Below, one piece after another: positions 6,632 to 13,447 of a stretch of DNA of 64,000 nucleotides; the first letter of the stretch is position 1; every line of letters begins with the position of its first letter. Source of the DNA: an uncultured Lachnospiraceae bacterium (GTDB taxonomy: Bacteria; Bacillota; Clostridia; Lachnospirales; Lachnospiraceae); contig CAJTQI010000002.1 in the NCBI GenBank assembly GCA_910578645.1, forward strand, positions 472,844 to 536,843, read 5' to 3'. A program made the position numbers and the translations under genes. The notes below the pieces were generated by a model, which saw only the letters and a list, made by a program, of their open reading frames with translations, made no database searches and had not been told where the DNA came from.

Positions 6632-8326
6632 ATGGAGCAGAAACCAAGAATACCCTGTAAGAAAGATGTCATGGGATATTTCTTTCTGGGAATCGGTGTG
6701 ATGATGCTTTTAAAAAGCCTGACGTTGTGTTTTAGCAGCGATATCTGGTATGATGAGTTATTCACCGTGGGAATGATAGAACATTCCTACGGTGATTTAA
6801 TAGGGTTTACGGCGCGGGATGTGCATCCGCCGTTATACTATTGCATTGTAAAATTATTTGTAGACTTATGTAAATTTGCTTCGGTGCAGATAAGCCCTGT
6901 AGCGGTGGCGAAAATCGTCTCGGTATTGCCTTATTTTATTTTATTCATCTATGGCCTTAGCCTGGTGAGAAAAGGGTTTGGCACATTGACTGCCGGGTTG
7001 TTTTTATTCTGTGTGATGGCCATGCCGCAGCTTAGCGCTTATATGGTGGAAGTGCGGATGTATGGGTGGGCGTTGTTGTTTGTGACGGCGGCATTTTTGC
7101 ACGGCTATGAGTTAACGGTGGCAGGAGGCGGCAGGCGGTCGGGTGGATGCGGCTTACAGACAGCGGACAGTGTTGGCGCTCCTGACGTGTGCGGCTTACG
7201 GACAACAGACAGGGCGGGCGTACAGGACGCGGGCGGCCTTGGGCGTGCACGGCGTATGCACGGGACGGCTATGGTATTATATGGGCTTGCGGCGGCATAT
7301 ACGCAGTATTTCGCCTGCGTTGCGGCGGCTATGGTATATTTTTATGTGCTGCTTATGTTTTTCATAAAAGACCGTGGAAGAATCAAAGAGTGGCTGCTAT
7401 ATGCAGGGCTCACTGCCATAGGATATGGGCCATGGCTTTTGGCGCTTTTTGGCCAGATTACAGCGGTCCGGGAGAATTACTGGATTCTTCCGCTGACATG
7501 GCGTTCACTGGGCGGTTGCGTGAAATTTCTGACGAAACCTGCTTTTACGGATGCAGTCTTTAGTACGGTGTTTGCTGTTATATTGTTTGTAGCCTATGCA
7601 ACTGCCCTTTTGCATGCAATAATTAAACTATACCATTATAGCAGAGAAAATACGAAAAACGGGCATAATTATGATATAGATAAATCATGCTTTATCCTGG
7701 CGGGCGTCGGCGTGCTTGCAGGGGTGGTTCTATTTGGTTTTGCGGCTTCTTTTTTGATGCGTCCGGTTTTTGTCTACCGGTATATGGTGCCTGCCATGGG
7801 ATGTTTCTGGCTGAGCTTTGTGGTCGCGCTTGAGGAGATGGCAAGGGATGGCAAGAGACTTATACGTAAAATTTCCATTGGCATTATGCTTCTTGTGCTT
7901 GTTGTCGGCCTGCGGGATTATAGGGCATTCAGGGGTGAGGAAGAATATAAGATTTTGTTGATGGAAGAGACGCGAAAGGCATTAACTTCCATTGCGCCGC
8001 AGGACATTGTCCTATATAATTTTGACCAGGTCCAGGCGGTGACGAGTTACTATTTGGACAGTCAGACGGAAAGTTATCTTTGGCGTGGGACGCCTGAAAC
8101 TTTAATCCAGGACATTGTCCGGCCTTACGGCACGCTAGAAGAGACGGGGCAGATTAAGGCGTGGTGCAGGGATGGCAGAAAGGTTTGGTTTATCGGCAGT
8201 TTTAACAGCCGTGAGGATATTGTGGCAGAATGGAAAGCGGACGGGCTGCAAGTTGATGAGACAGGGAGTTATCTGCTGGAAAGATATTGGTTTAACCTGT
8301 ATAAGATTTCGTTGGAAAGACCATAA
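6632..8326 (+). CDS. Membrane glycosyltransferase of the GT39/PMT-like superfamily
   Basis: A polytopic membrane protein of 564 residues. Near the N-terminus it has a transmembrane helix followed by SSDIWYDELFTVG and an extracytoplasmic loop RDVHPPLYY. This acidic-residue-plus-HPPLYY pattern is typical of transferases that use lipid-linked sugars (PMT_2/ArnT-like). About ten transmembrane segments follow, then a soluble tail of about 130 residues. The ATG at 6632 is preferred (GGAG upstream, MEQKPRIPCKKDVMGYFF), though an in-frame GTG at 6587 exists. A loop near residues 170-205 carries an odd Gly/Arg/Asp-rich insert made of an imperfect 42-bp tandem repeat (7149-7252). Donor and acceptor are unknown. 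Confidence 0.8.
   Translation: MEQKPRIPCKKDVMGYFFLGIGVMMLLKSLTLCFSSDIWYDELFTVGMIEHSYGDLIGFTARDVHPPLYYCIVKLFVDLCKFASVQISPVAVAKIVSVLPYFILFIYGLSLVRKGFGTLTAGLFLFCVMAMPQLSAYMVEVRMYGWALLFVTAAFLHGYELTVAGGGRRSGGCGLQTADSVGAPDVCGLRTTDRAGVQDAGGLGRARRMHGTAMVLYGLAAAYTQYFACVAAAMVYFYVLLMFFIKDRGRIKEWLLYAGLTAIGYGPWLLALFGQITAVRENYWILPLTWRSLGGCVKFLTKPAFTDAVFSTVFAVILFVAYATALLHAIIKLYHYSRENTKNGHNYDIDKSCFILAGVGVLAGVVLFGFAASFLMRPVFVYRYMVPAMGCFWLSFVVALEEMARDGKRLIRKISIGIMLLVLVVGLRDYRAFRGEEEYKILLMEETRKALTSIAPQDIVLYNFDQVQAVTSYYLDSQTESYLWRGTPETLIQDIVRPYGTLEETGQIKAWCRDGRKVWFIGSFNSREDIVAEWKADGLQVDETGSYLLERYWFNLYKISLERP
7149..7252 (+). repeat. Imperfect 42-bp tandem repeat inside the glycosyltransferase gene
   Basis: Two related 42-bp units (each starting TGCGGCTTAC) and a partial third encode the peptide units CGLQTADSVGAPDV, CGLRTTDRAGVQDA and GGLGRARR. 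The unit length is a multiple of three, so copy-number change would keep the frame. The segment sits between two predicted membrane helices. Confidence 0.7.
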
Positions 8327-8379
8327 TAACCATGTAAGAGCGTACAAATTTGCTGGCATAGCAAGAATGGAGGGTTATT

Positions 8380-8694
8380 ATGGCAGAATTAAAATGTGGC
8401 GTTGAGAATTGTTCTTACAATAAGGAGAAATGCTGTTGCAAAGGCGATATTATGGTAGGCGGCAAACATGCGGATTGTTGCAACGATACATGTTGTGAGA
8501 GCTTTGCCCAGAAGAAGGAAGGTTCCTATACCAGTTCATTGGAGCATCCTTGCAGGACAATCAGCATCGATTGCGAAGCAACTAAATGTGTGTATAATAC
8601 AAATTATAAATGCCATGCGGAACACGTGGATATCAAAGGCGGCGGCGCGTTGAATGCTGCCGGGACAGAGTGCGCTACGTTTAAAGAAGCGTAA
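8380..8694 (+). CDS. DUF1540 cysteine-rich protein
   Basis: A 104-residue protein with two related cysteine-rich halves. The first (residues 4-42) reads LKCGVENCSYNKEKCC and ends CCESFA; the second (residues 60-102) reads IDCEATKCVYNTNYKC and ends GTECATF. Each half matches the DUF1540 pattern, a small presumed metal-binding domain common in clostridia and of unknown function. GGAGGG lies about 6 nt before the ATG. It follows the glycosyltransferase by 53 bp and has its own strong ribosome site; co-transcription is possible but not shown. Confidence 0.9.
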   Translation: MAELKCGVENCSYNKEKCCCKGDIMVGGKHADCCNDTCCESFAQKKEGSYTSSLEHPCRTISIDCEATKCVYNTNYKCHAEHVDIKGGGALNAAGTECATFKEA

Positions 8695-8780
8695 GGAAAT
8701 TACTGTCCGGGATGCCCGGAAGATACGGATTTACTTTCAAAGTTGATTCCGTAAGGACAAGGGCGGACATGTCTGCAGAA

Positions 8781-8818
8781 GTACAGCAAGGCTCCCGAGA
8801 GGGGAGTGCTGTACTTTT
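8781..8818 (+). terminator. Rho-independent terminator after the DUF1540 gene
   Basis: GTACAGCA plus GCTCCC (8781-8796) pairs with GGGGAG plus TGCTGTAC (8801-8814) across a GAGA loop, followed by TTTTGT. It separates DUF1540 from the lipoprotein gene. Confidence 0.8.
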
Positions 8819-8853
8819 GTGGGTACATAAGTTGAGAGAAGTAACATGGAGGT

Positions 8854-9693
8854 ATGGATTTGAAAAATAAATGGTTCTTGGGACTTGGGAAACATGCCCT
8901 GATATTTTTTGCTGTGGCCGGTATCGCTGTGTTTTTGCCTGCATGTGGAAAAGCTGACACGGTGGAAACGAATGCCCCTGTACAGAACGAAGAGGCGCCC
9001 GGGCAGGACGGCACAGATGCAGCCAGTGCGCAGGAAGATGCCGCACCGGAGGCTGACGGGAGTGAAAGTAGTGAGCAGAAGGATATACCTGAACAGGCTG
9101 ACACAGAGGACAGTGACATGGAAGTTTCACCAGAAGATGTCAATGAGGCGAAGGAGATGACCAACGCAGCCAGGGCGCAGAGGGAGATAGAACAGGGAAT
9201 ACGGGATGAACTTACGGCGGAGCTTTTGGAAGAAAACGAATTGGACACTTCCGTGATGGAACCGAGCCGTTCTACGACAGGATGTACGTTTGAGCTCCCG
9301 GAAGGGTTTGCCGAGTCGGAAGGGATGGCGGGAATGTATGTGACGGACAGGTATCCCATCGATGCATCTTCTATCTACTATATGGAGGCGGAGCAGGACA
9401 AGACGCTGCAGCTATTGACGGAGGAAACCTTTAAGACGCAGGCTCAGGAAAGCCTAAAGGAAGCTTATGAGGAAGACATTACGGTGAACGTGGACAGCTT
9501 TGAGAGAATCAAGATTGACGGATATCCGGCCTTCCGCATCCTGTGCCATTATCAAATCGGCAGGATTCAGATTACACAGCTTGAGTACGCCATCAATGCG
9601 GACAAGAGTTATATGATTACATATTCCCAAACGAGTGATTATGACTATATGGAAGCGTATGAAGCAAGTGCGTCGACGATACGGGTAGAGTAA
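8854..9693 (+). CDS. Putative lipoprotein of unknown function
   Basis: The 279-residue product has a basic N-terminus, a hydrophobic segment and a lipobox (FLPACGKAD), so it is probably a lipid-anchored surface protein. Residues 35-90 form an acidic, low-complexity spacer rich in E, D, A and S. A folded region follows from about residue 130 (CTFELPEGFAESEGMAGMYVT to the end), resembling small extracytoplasmic domains of unknown role. The start is ambiguous. ATG 8854 lies only 1 nt after GGAGG (8848-8852), whereas TTG 8860, giving KNKWFLGLG, has a 7-nt spacing and may be the true start. No catalytic motif is visible. Confidence 0.8.
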   Translation: MDLKNKWFLGLGKHALIFFAVAGIAVFLPACGKADTVETNAPVQNEEAPGQDGTDAASAQEDAAPEADGSESSEQKDIPEQADTEDSDMEVSPEDVNEAKEMTNAARAQREIEQGIRDELTAELLEENELDTSVMEPSRSTTGCTFELPEGFAESEGMAGMYVTDRYPIDASSIYYMEAEQDKTLQLLTEETFKTQAQESLKEAYEEDITVNVDSFERIKIDGYPAFRILCHYQIGRIQITQLEYAINADKSYMITYSQTSDYDYMEAYEASASTIRVE

Positions 9694-9729
9694 ATGAAAA
9701 AGCTGTGAACATATAATTTTATAAACCAG

Positions 9730-9758
9730 TTGACACAGACACTATGCTGTGCTATGAT
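9730..9758 (+). promoter_or_regulatory. Promoter of the infC-rpmI-rplT operon
   Basis: Consensus TTGACA (9730-9735), a 17-bp spacer and TATGAT (9753-9758). Transcription would start near 9765, at the 5' end of the L20 leader. Confidence 0.85.
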
Positions 9759-9764
9759 AACACA

Positions 9765-9946
9765 TGTGTGAAAGCGCATAACAACCAAGCAGAGTATCTA
9801 CTCTCACCTTGCAACAATAGGGTTCGCAAGTGTTCATATTTTAATCTTTAGGCGTACAGGCGGCAGATATGAAGACGGATATATGTCGGTTGCAGAGAAG
9901 GATTGGATGAACGGATGAGTGGATAGTTATGTGTCCGCTTTTTTTA
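9765..9946 (+). promoter_or_regulatory. Ribosomal protein L20 leader (infC operon attenuator)
   Basis: The segment has the text typical of Firmicute L20 leaders: AACCAAGCAGAGTAT, then ACTCTCACCTT, then GGGTTCGCAAGTGTTC. It ends in a terminator stem (AGTGGATA with TGTCCGCT, about 9917-9940) followed by T7. In this class excess L20 binds the leader and promotes early termination. It stands before infC, rpmI and rplT as expected. Confidence 0.85.
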
Positions 9947-9949
9947 TTG

Positions 9950-10136
9950 TATAGGAAATTTTTGGGTTATTTCCGAGTTTGCGAAGCAAAACCTGCAAAG
10001 TTAATTTGCAAAAAAATTTAAGGTTTGGGTTATTTCGGAGTTTGCGAAGCAAGTCTCGCAAAGATAATTTGCGAAATAAAATTAAGGCTTTCGGTTATTT
10101 CCGAGTTTGCGAAGCAAATTTACTTTTTTTATTTTC
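9950..10136. repeat. Triplicated variant of the TATAGGAAAT module between L20 leader and infC
   Basis: Three units with a period of about 64 bp, each carrying GGTTATTTCCGAGTTTGCGA or a one-base variant, at about 9964, 10028 and 10092. They are related to the 73-bp module (shared TATAGGAAAT start and CCGAGTTTGC core). The region happens to be open in the infC frame, but the translated repeat is not IF-3-like and is not counted as coding. Confidence 0.85.
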
Positions 10137-10158
10137 TATGGGTATGGAGGGAAAAATC

Positions 10159-10665
10159 ATTAGCGAATTATTCATTAACGAACAGATTAGAGACAAGGAA
10201 GTGCGTGTAATCGGCGAGAATGGTGAACAGCTTGGCGTAATGCCGACGAGGGAAGCCATGAGGCTGGCGGAAGAGGCGGGTGTTGACCTGGTCAAGATAG
10301 CCCCGACGGCGAAACCGCCTGTCTGCAAGATTGTGGACTATGGTAAGTTCAAGTACGAGCAGACCAGGAAAGAGAAGGAAGCCAAGAAGAAGCAGAAGAC
10401 CGTTGAGATTAAGGAGATACGTCTGTCTCCGAATATTGATACCAATGACCTGAACACGAAGATTAATGCTGCCAGGAAGTTTATCAGCAAAGGTGACAGG
10501 GTGAAAATTACGCTCCGTTTCCGTGGGCGTGAGATGGCTCATATGAATAACAGCAAGCATATTCTGGACGATATTGCCCAGGCGCTTTCCGATATTGCGG
10601 TGGTCGATAAGGCGCCGAAGGTGGAAGGCAGGAGTATGACGATGTTTTTAGCTGAGAAGCGATAG
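10159..10665 (+). CDS. infC: Translation initiation factor IF-3 (probable ATT start)
   Basis: IF-3 binds the 30S subunit and checks the start codon and initiator tRNA. The 168-residue product reads (M)SELFINEQIRDKEVRVIGENG, the normal IF-3 beginning, and continues through the linker into the C-terminal domain (DRVKITLRFRGREMAH). I chose ATT at 10159 because GGAGGG (10146-10151) lies 7 nt upstream, and because the ribosome site itself covers the in-frame ATG at 10144. ATT starts are established for infC in E. coli and B. subtilis, where IF-3 discriminates against its own start codon. It is the first gene of infC-rpmI-rplT. Confidence 0.9.
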   Translation: MSELFINEQIRDKEVRVIGENGEQLGVMPTREAMRLAEEAGVDLVKIAPTAKPPVCKIVDYGKFKYEQTRKEKEAKKKQKTVEIKEIRLSPNIDTNDLNTKINAARKFISKGDRVKITLRFRGREMAHMNNSKHILDDIAQALSDIAVVDKAPKVEGRSMTMFLAEKR

Positions 10666-10737
10666 CTGCTTAGTTGAAATAGATTGATGTCTTGGACTGA
10701 TATCTCACAAATACATTAATATAGGAGGAATTTTGCA

Positions 10738-10935
10738 ATGCCTAAAATGAAGACAAACAGATCAGCTGCAAAGCGTTTTAAAGTGACCGGAACAGGTAAA
10801 TTAAAAAGAAACAAAGCTTATAAACGCCATATCTTAACCAAGAAATCTGCTAAGACCAAGAGAAATCTTAGAAAACCTACTATGACAGATGCAACGAACG
10901 TTAAGAATATGAAGAAGATTCTGCCCTATCTGTAA
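10738..10935 (+). CDS. rpmI: 50S ribosomal protein L35
   Basis: A 65-residue, strongly basic protein with the whole L35 pattern (MPKMKTNRSAAKRFKVTGTG at the start, RRNL-like KRNLRKPTM later). It is a structural component of the large subunit. AGGAGG lies about 10 nt before the ATG. It sits between infC and rplT in the conserved operon order. Confidence 0.97.
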   Translation: MPKMKTNRSAAKRFKVTGTGKLKRNKAYKRHILTKKSAKTKRNLRKPTMTDATNVKNMKKILPYL

Positions 10936-10974
10936 GGCGGAAAACCAAGTTTTAGTCATAAGGAGGAAAAAGAC

Positions 10975-11331
10975 ATGGCACGAATCAAAGGCGGTATGAA
11001 CGCTAGAAAGAAACATAACAGAGTATTAAAACTTGCAAAAGGATATAGAGGCGCAAGGTCTAAACAATATAGAGTGGCAAAGCAATCCGTAATGAGAGCG
11101 CTTGCATCTTCCTATGCAGGAAGAAAAGAAAGAAAACGTCAGTTCAGAAGACTGTGGATTGCACGTATCAATGCGGCAGCAAGGATGAATGGTTTATCAT
11201 ACAGCAAATTTATGTATGGACTGAAGAGTGCCGGTGTGGAGATTAACAGGAAGATGCTTTCCGAAATGGCAGTCAATGATGCTGCCGGGTTCACCACATT
11301 GGCAGAACTTGCTAAGTCGAACCTGAAATAA
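10975..11331 (+). CDS. rplT: 50S ribosomal protein L20
   Basis: L20 is an early-assembly protein of the large subunit and the feedback regulator of this operon through the L20 leader. The 118-residue sequence is full length (MARIKGGMNARKKHNRVLKL, GYRGARSKQYRVAKQ, then WIARINAAAR). AAGGAGG lies before the ATG. It ends the operon and is followed by a clear terminator. Confidence 0.97.
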   Translation: MARIKGGMNARKKHNRVLKLAKGYRGARSKQYRVAKQSVMRALASSYAGRKERKRQFRRLWIARINAAARMNGLSYSKFMYGLKSAGVEINRKMLSEMAVNDAAGFTTLAELAKSNLK

Positions 11332-11388
11332 GGACAAGACAGGGCAATATAAAACGCCCCGGAATGGGGATTATAATGAAGTGTGATA

Positions 11389-11427
11389 AAGGAATCTGGG
11401 ATAGCTATATCCGGATTCCTTTTTTTA
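11389..11427 (+). terminator. Terminator of the infC operon
   Basis: AGGAATCTGGGATA pairs with TATCCGGATTCCT across a short loop and is followed by T7. It lies about 60 bases after rplT and directly before MITE copy 2. Confidence 0.85.
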
Positions 11428-11434
11428 CTCTATA

Positions 11435-11741
11435 GGATTAGGGTGTCAAAAGGTGCATTTTATAAGTTGTGAAGGCAAATTGCATAAAATGTTCCCTTGT
11501 GTCAGTCTCCGTCATATGGATTTTCTAAAATATTCCGGGAAATTTAAGGAAACGGACGTAACCACCCTCTATTCGCCATCCAGGCGAACATCGGGCTTTT
11601 CGGGGCGTCCATGCCCCGAAATTACTGGAGACTTCACGGAATATTAAGAAAATCTCATATTCCTACGAAGGACAACCTCGTGAACATTTTATGCAATCTG
11701 TCAGTGAAATTTTATGATGGCACCTTTTGACACCCTAATCC
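11435..11741. repeat. MITE-like palindromic element, copy 2 (complete)
   Basis: A 307-bp element bounded by perfect 22-bp terminal inverted repeats (11435-11456 and 11720-11741; outer sequence GGATTAGGGTGTC). It is flanked by ATA on both sides (11432-11434, 11742-11744), a possible 3-bp target duplication. Inner arms continue the symmetry: TTGCATAAAATGTTC with GAACATTTTATGCAA, and GGATTTTCT with AGAAAATCT. The centre has hairpins TTCGCCatccaGGCGAA and TTTCGGGGC-GCCCCGAAA. It has no transposase and no conserved reading frame, so it would depend on an enzyme supplied in trans. Confidence 0.9.
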
Positions 11742-11742
11742 A

Positions 11743-11849
11743 TATAGGAGATTCCTCCGCTTATCCGAGTTTGCCGAAGGCGAATCTCGCAAACGAGCGA
11801 AGGTCGCAAACGAGCGAAGGTCGCAAACGAGCGAAGCTCGTTTTTTTAT
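11743..11849. repeat. 73-bp module, copy 2 (expanded by a 17-bp unit repeated three times)
   Basis: It directly follows MITE copy 2. It has the usual start and the terminator-like end (AACGAGC-gaa-GCTCGTT, T7). Within it the unit TCGCAAACGAGCGAAGG occurs three times in tandem (last copy variant), which lengthens the module to about 107 bp. Confidence 0.85.
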
Positions 11850-11949
11850 AGAAAATATGTTTTTATTCTGTCATAAGATATTTCTAATTTGGCCCGGATT
11901 GTAGTAAAATGTTGAATATTCAAAGATGGAAAGGTATAATGAAAAATAT

Positions 11950-12006
11950 CAGGCGAGCCTGCCTGGAAAATCCGAAGGACAGGAGGCTTACGGCGTCAGG
12001 CGCCTG
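11950..12006 (+). ncRNA. Structured leader of unknown class before araM-araB
   Basis: Between the repeats and araM lies a compact fold. CAGGCG (11950-11955) pairs with CGCCTG (12001-12006). Inside it, AGCCT-g-CCTG (11956-11965) pairs with CAGGAGGCT (11980-11988) with one bulged G, capped by GAAAA and a TCC-GAA-GGA hairpin. A purine-rich run and the ribosome site of araM follow. It may be a riboswitch-like or protein-bound leader; I do not recognise the class. Confidence 0.45.
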
Positions 12007-12032
12007 CAAAAAAAGAAGCGAGGGAATTTTAT

Positions 12033-13400
12033 ATGCAAAGCCAATCTATGGAACCATATTTAAACTGTACTTTTGAATGTAGCTGCGGACGGACACATAA
12101 GTCATTGTTCGCGCATTATATTTTTGAACCGGGCGCGATTGGGAAGATTCCGGCGCTTTTGACACAATTAGGATATACGAAGCCATACTTGATTTCCGAT
12201 ACCCATACCCATGAGATTGCAGGAAAACAGGTGGAGGATGTGCTTCACCAAGCGCAAATCCGGTTTACGTCTCACGTGCTTACAAGCCCGGAGAACGGGG
12301 ATTTGGCGGCGGATGAACATGCACTTGGCAGTATTGCCATGGCCAATGATAAAGAGGCGGATATTCTTATCTCTGTGGGAACCGGGACCATCAATGATTT
12401 GGGACGCTATTTCAGCTATATCACTGGCAGACCTTTTATGTTGGTTGCCACAGCGCCGTCGATGGACGGGCTTGTGAGTGGCGTGGCACCCTTAATTTTT
12501 AACAATATGAAGATTACTTTTCCGGCACAGGAGCCCCTTGCGCTTGTCTGTGACCCTGAAATTATGGCTGCGGCGCCGCTTAAGATGTTGGCGGCAGGCG
12601 CGGCGGACATCCTTGGTAAATATAACTGTCTTCTCGACTGGAAGCTTTCCCATATCGTGAACGGTGAGTATTACTGCGACAAGATTGCGGGTATCATGGG
12701 GACGGCGGTGGAGCAGACGATGGAGAGCACGGAAGGATTGGCATCCCATGACAGCAAGGCAGTAGCCGTTTTGACAGAAGCGTTGGTACTTTCCGGTATT
12801 GCCATGGATTTCTCCGGCAATTCACGTCCGGCATCCGGCGCGGAACACCACCAGTCCCATTACTGGGAGATGCAGTTTCTTTTTGACGGTGTTCCGGCAG
12901 TGCTTCATGGCACCAAGGTTGGCATCGGCACTGTGCTGATGTTAGAGCTTTACAATATGCTGGCACAGATGGAAAAACCGGATTTTGCCAAAATACGTGA
13001 GGAGATTCCTGCGCGTCCTTCTATGGAAGAGTGGGAGAAAGAAATGCGCCGCTGTTACCGGAGCGGGGCGGAAGGGATTATCGCGTTGGAGAAGAATGCT
13101 AAGAAGAATGACCCTGAGGGTTTGTTGGAGCGTCTTACGGTTATCGAAGAGAGATGGGATGAAATCCGGACGCTTGCCAAGGAAGCGCCGAAGGCAGCCA
13201 GGATATATCATGTGCTCGAAGATATGGGGGCAGCGAAAGTACCAGCGGATGTGGGGATTGCCCGGGAATATGTGTACGACAGCGTGCGCTATGGGAAAGA
13301 GCTGCGCGACCGTTATACGGTACTGCAGTTGATGTGGGATATCGGTGAACTGGACAGCGCGGCGAAGAAGCTTGTGGAAAAATATTGCGGGGAAGACTAG
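12033..13400 (+). CDS. araM: sn-glycerol-1-phosphate dehydrogenase, AraM type
   Basis: AraM/EgsA proteins reduce dihydroxyacetone phosphate to sn-glycerol-1-phosphate with NAD(P)H and a divalent metal. The 455-residue protein has the iron-alcohol-dehydrogenase fold: the dinucleotide segment SVGTGTINDLGRYFSY, PSMDGLVSGVAPL, and metal-site residues in AAGAADILGKY, GAEHHQSHYWE and LHGTKVGIG. An N-terminal segment CTFECSCGRTHKS is typical of this subgroup. GAGGG precedes the ATG. It lies 47 bp before ribulokinase, the arrangement that named araM in the B. subtilis arabinose operon. Why an arabinose operon carries this enzyme is unresolved. Confidence 0.9.
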   Translation: MQSQSMEPYLNCTFECSCGRTHKSLFAHYIFEPGAIGKIPALLTQLGYTKPYLISDTHTHEIAGKQVEDVLHQAQIRFTSHVLTSPENGDLAADEHALGSIAMANDKEADILISVGTGTINDLGRYFSYITGRPFMLVATAPSMDGLVSGVAPLIFNNMKITFPAQEPLALVCDPEIMAAAPLKMLAAGAADILGKYNCLLDWKLSHIVNGEYYCDKIAGIMGTAVEQTMESTEGLASHDSKAVAVLTEALVLSGIAMDFSGNSRPASGAEHHQSHYWEMQFLFDGVPAVLHGTKVGIGTVLMLELYNMLAQMEKPDFAKIREEIPARPSMEEWEKEMRRCYRSGAEGIIALEKNAKKNDPEGLLERLTVIEERWDEIRTLAKEAPKAARIYHVLEDMGAAKVPADVGIAREYVYDSVRYGKELRDRYTVLQLMWDIGELDSAAKKLVEKYCGED

Positions 13401-13447
13401 TACCATACGCTTTGGAAGCTGCCCAAGTGTGCAGGACGGAACGGGGG

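Noticed and set aside
9950..10136. CRISPR-like array before infC
   Set aside because: The units are tandem and imperfect with no unique spacers of equal length, and no cas genes are present in the window.
9979..10158. An N-terminal extension of IF-3 translated from the triplicated repeat
   Set aside because: The peptide is repeat-derived (KTCKVNLQKN and similar), unlike any IF-3, and a good ribosome site lies downstream before ATT 10159.
11453..11647. A 64-codon open frame inside MITE copy 2 (and a similar one in copy 3 at 15233-15463)
   Set aside because: The frame is broken in copy 1 by an extra G, there is no ribosome site, and the sequence is explained by the inverted-repeat structure.
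11950..12006. Known riboswitch upstream of araM (glycine, c-di-GMP, THF, NiCo, ykkC considered)
   Set aside because: The conserved core sequences of these classes are not present; kept only as an unassigned structured leader.
13385..13447. Longer start of ribulokinase overlapping araM
   Set aside because: No ribosome site, and the extra residues are not kinase-like; ATG 13448 follows GGGGG.
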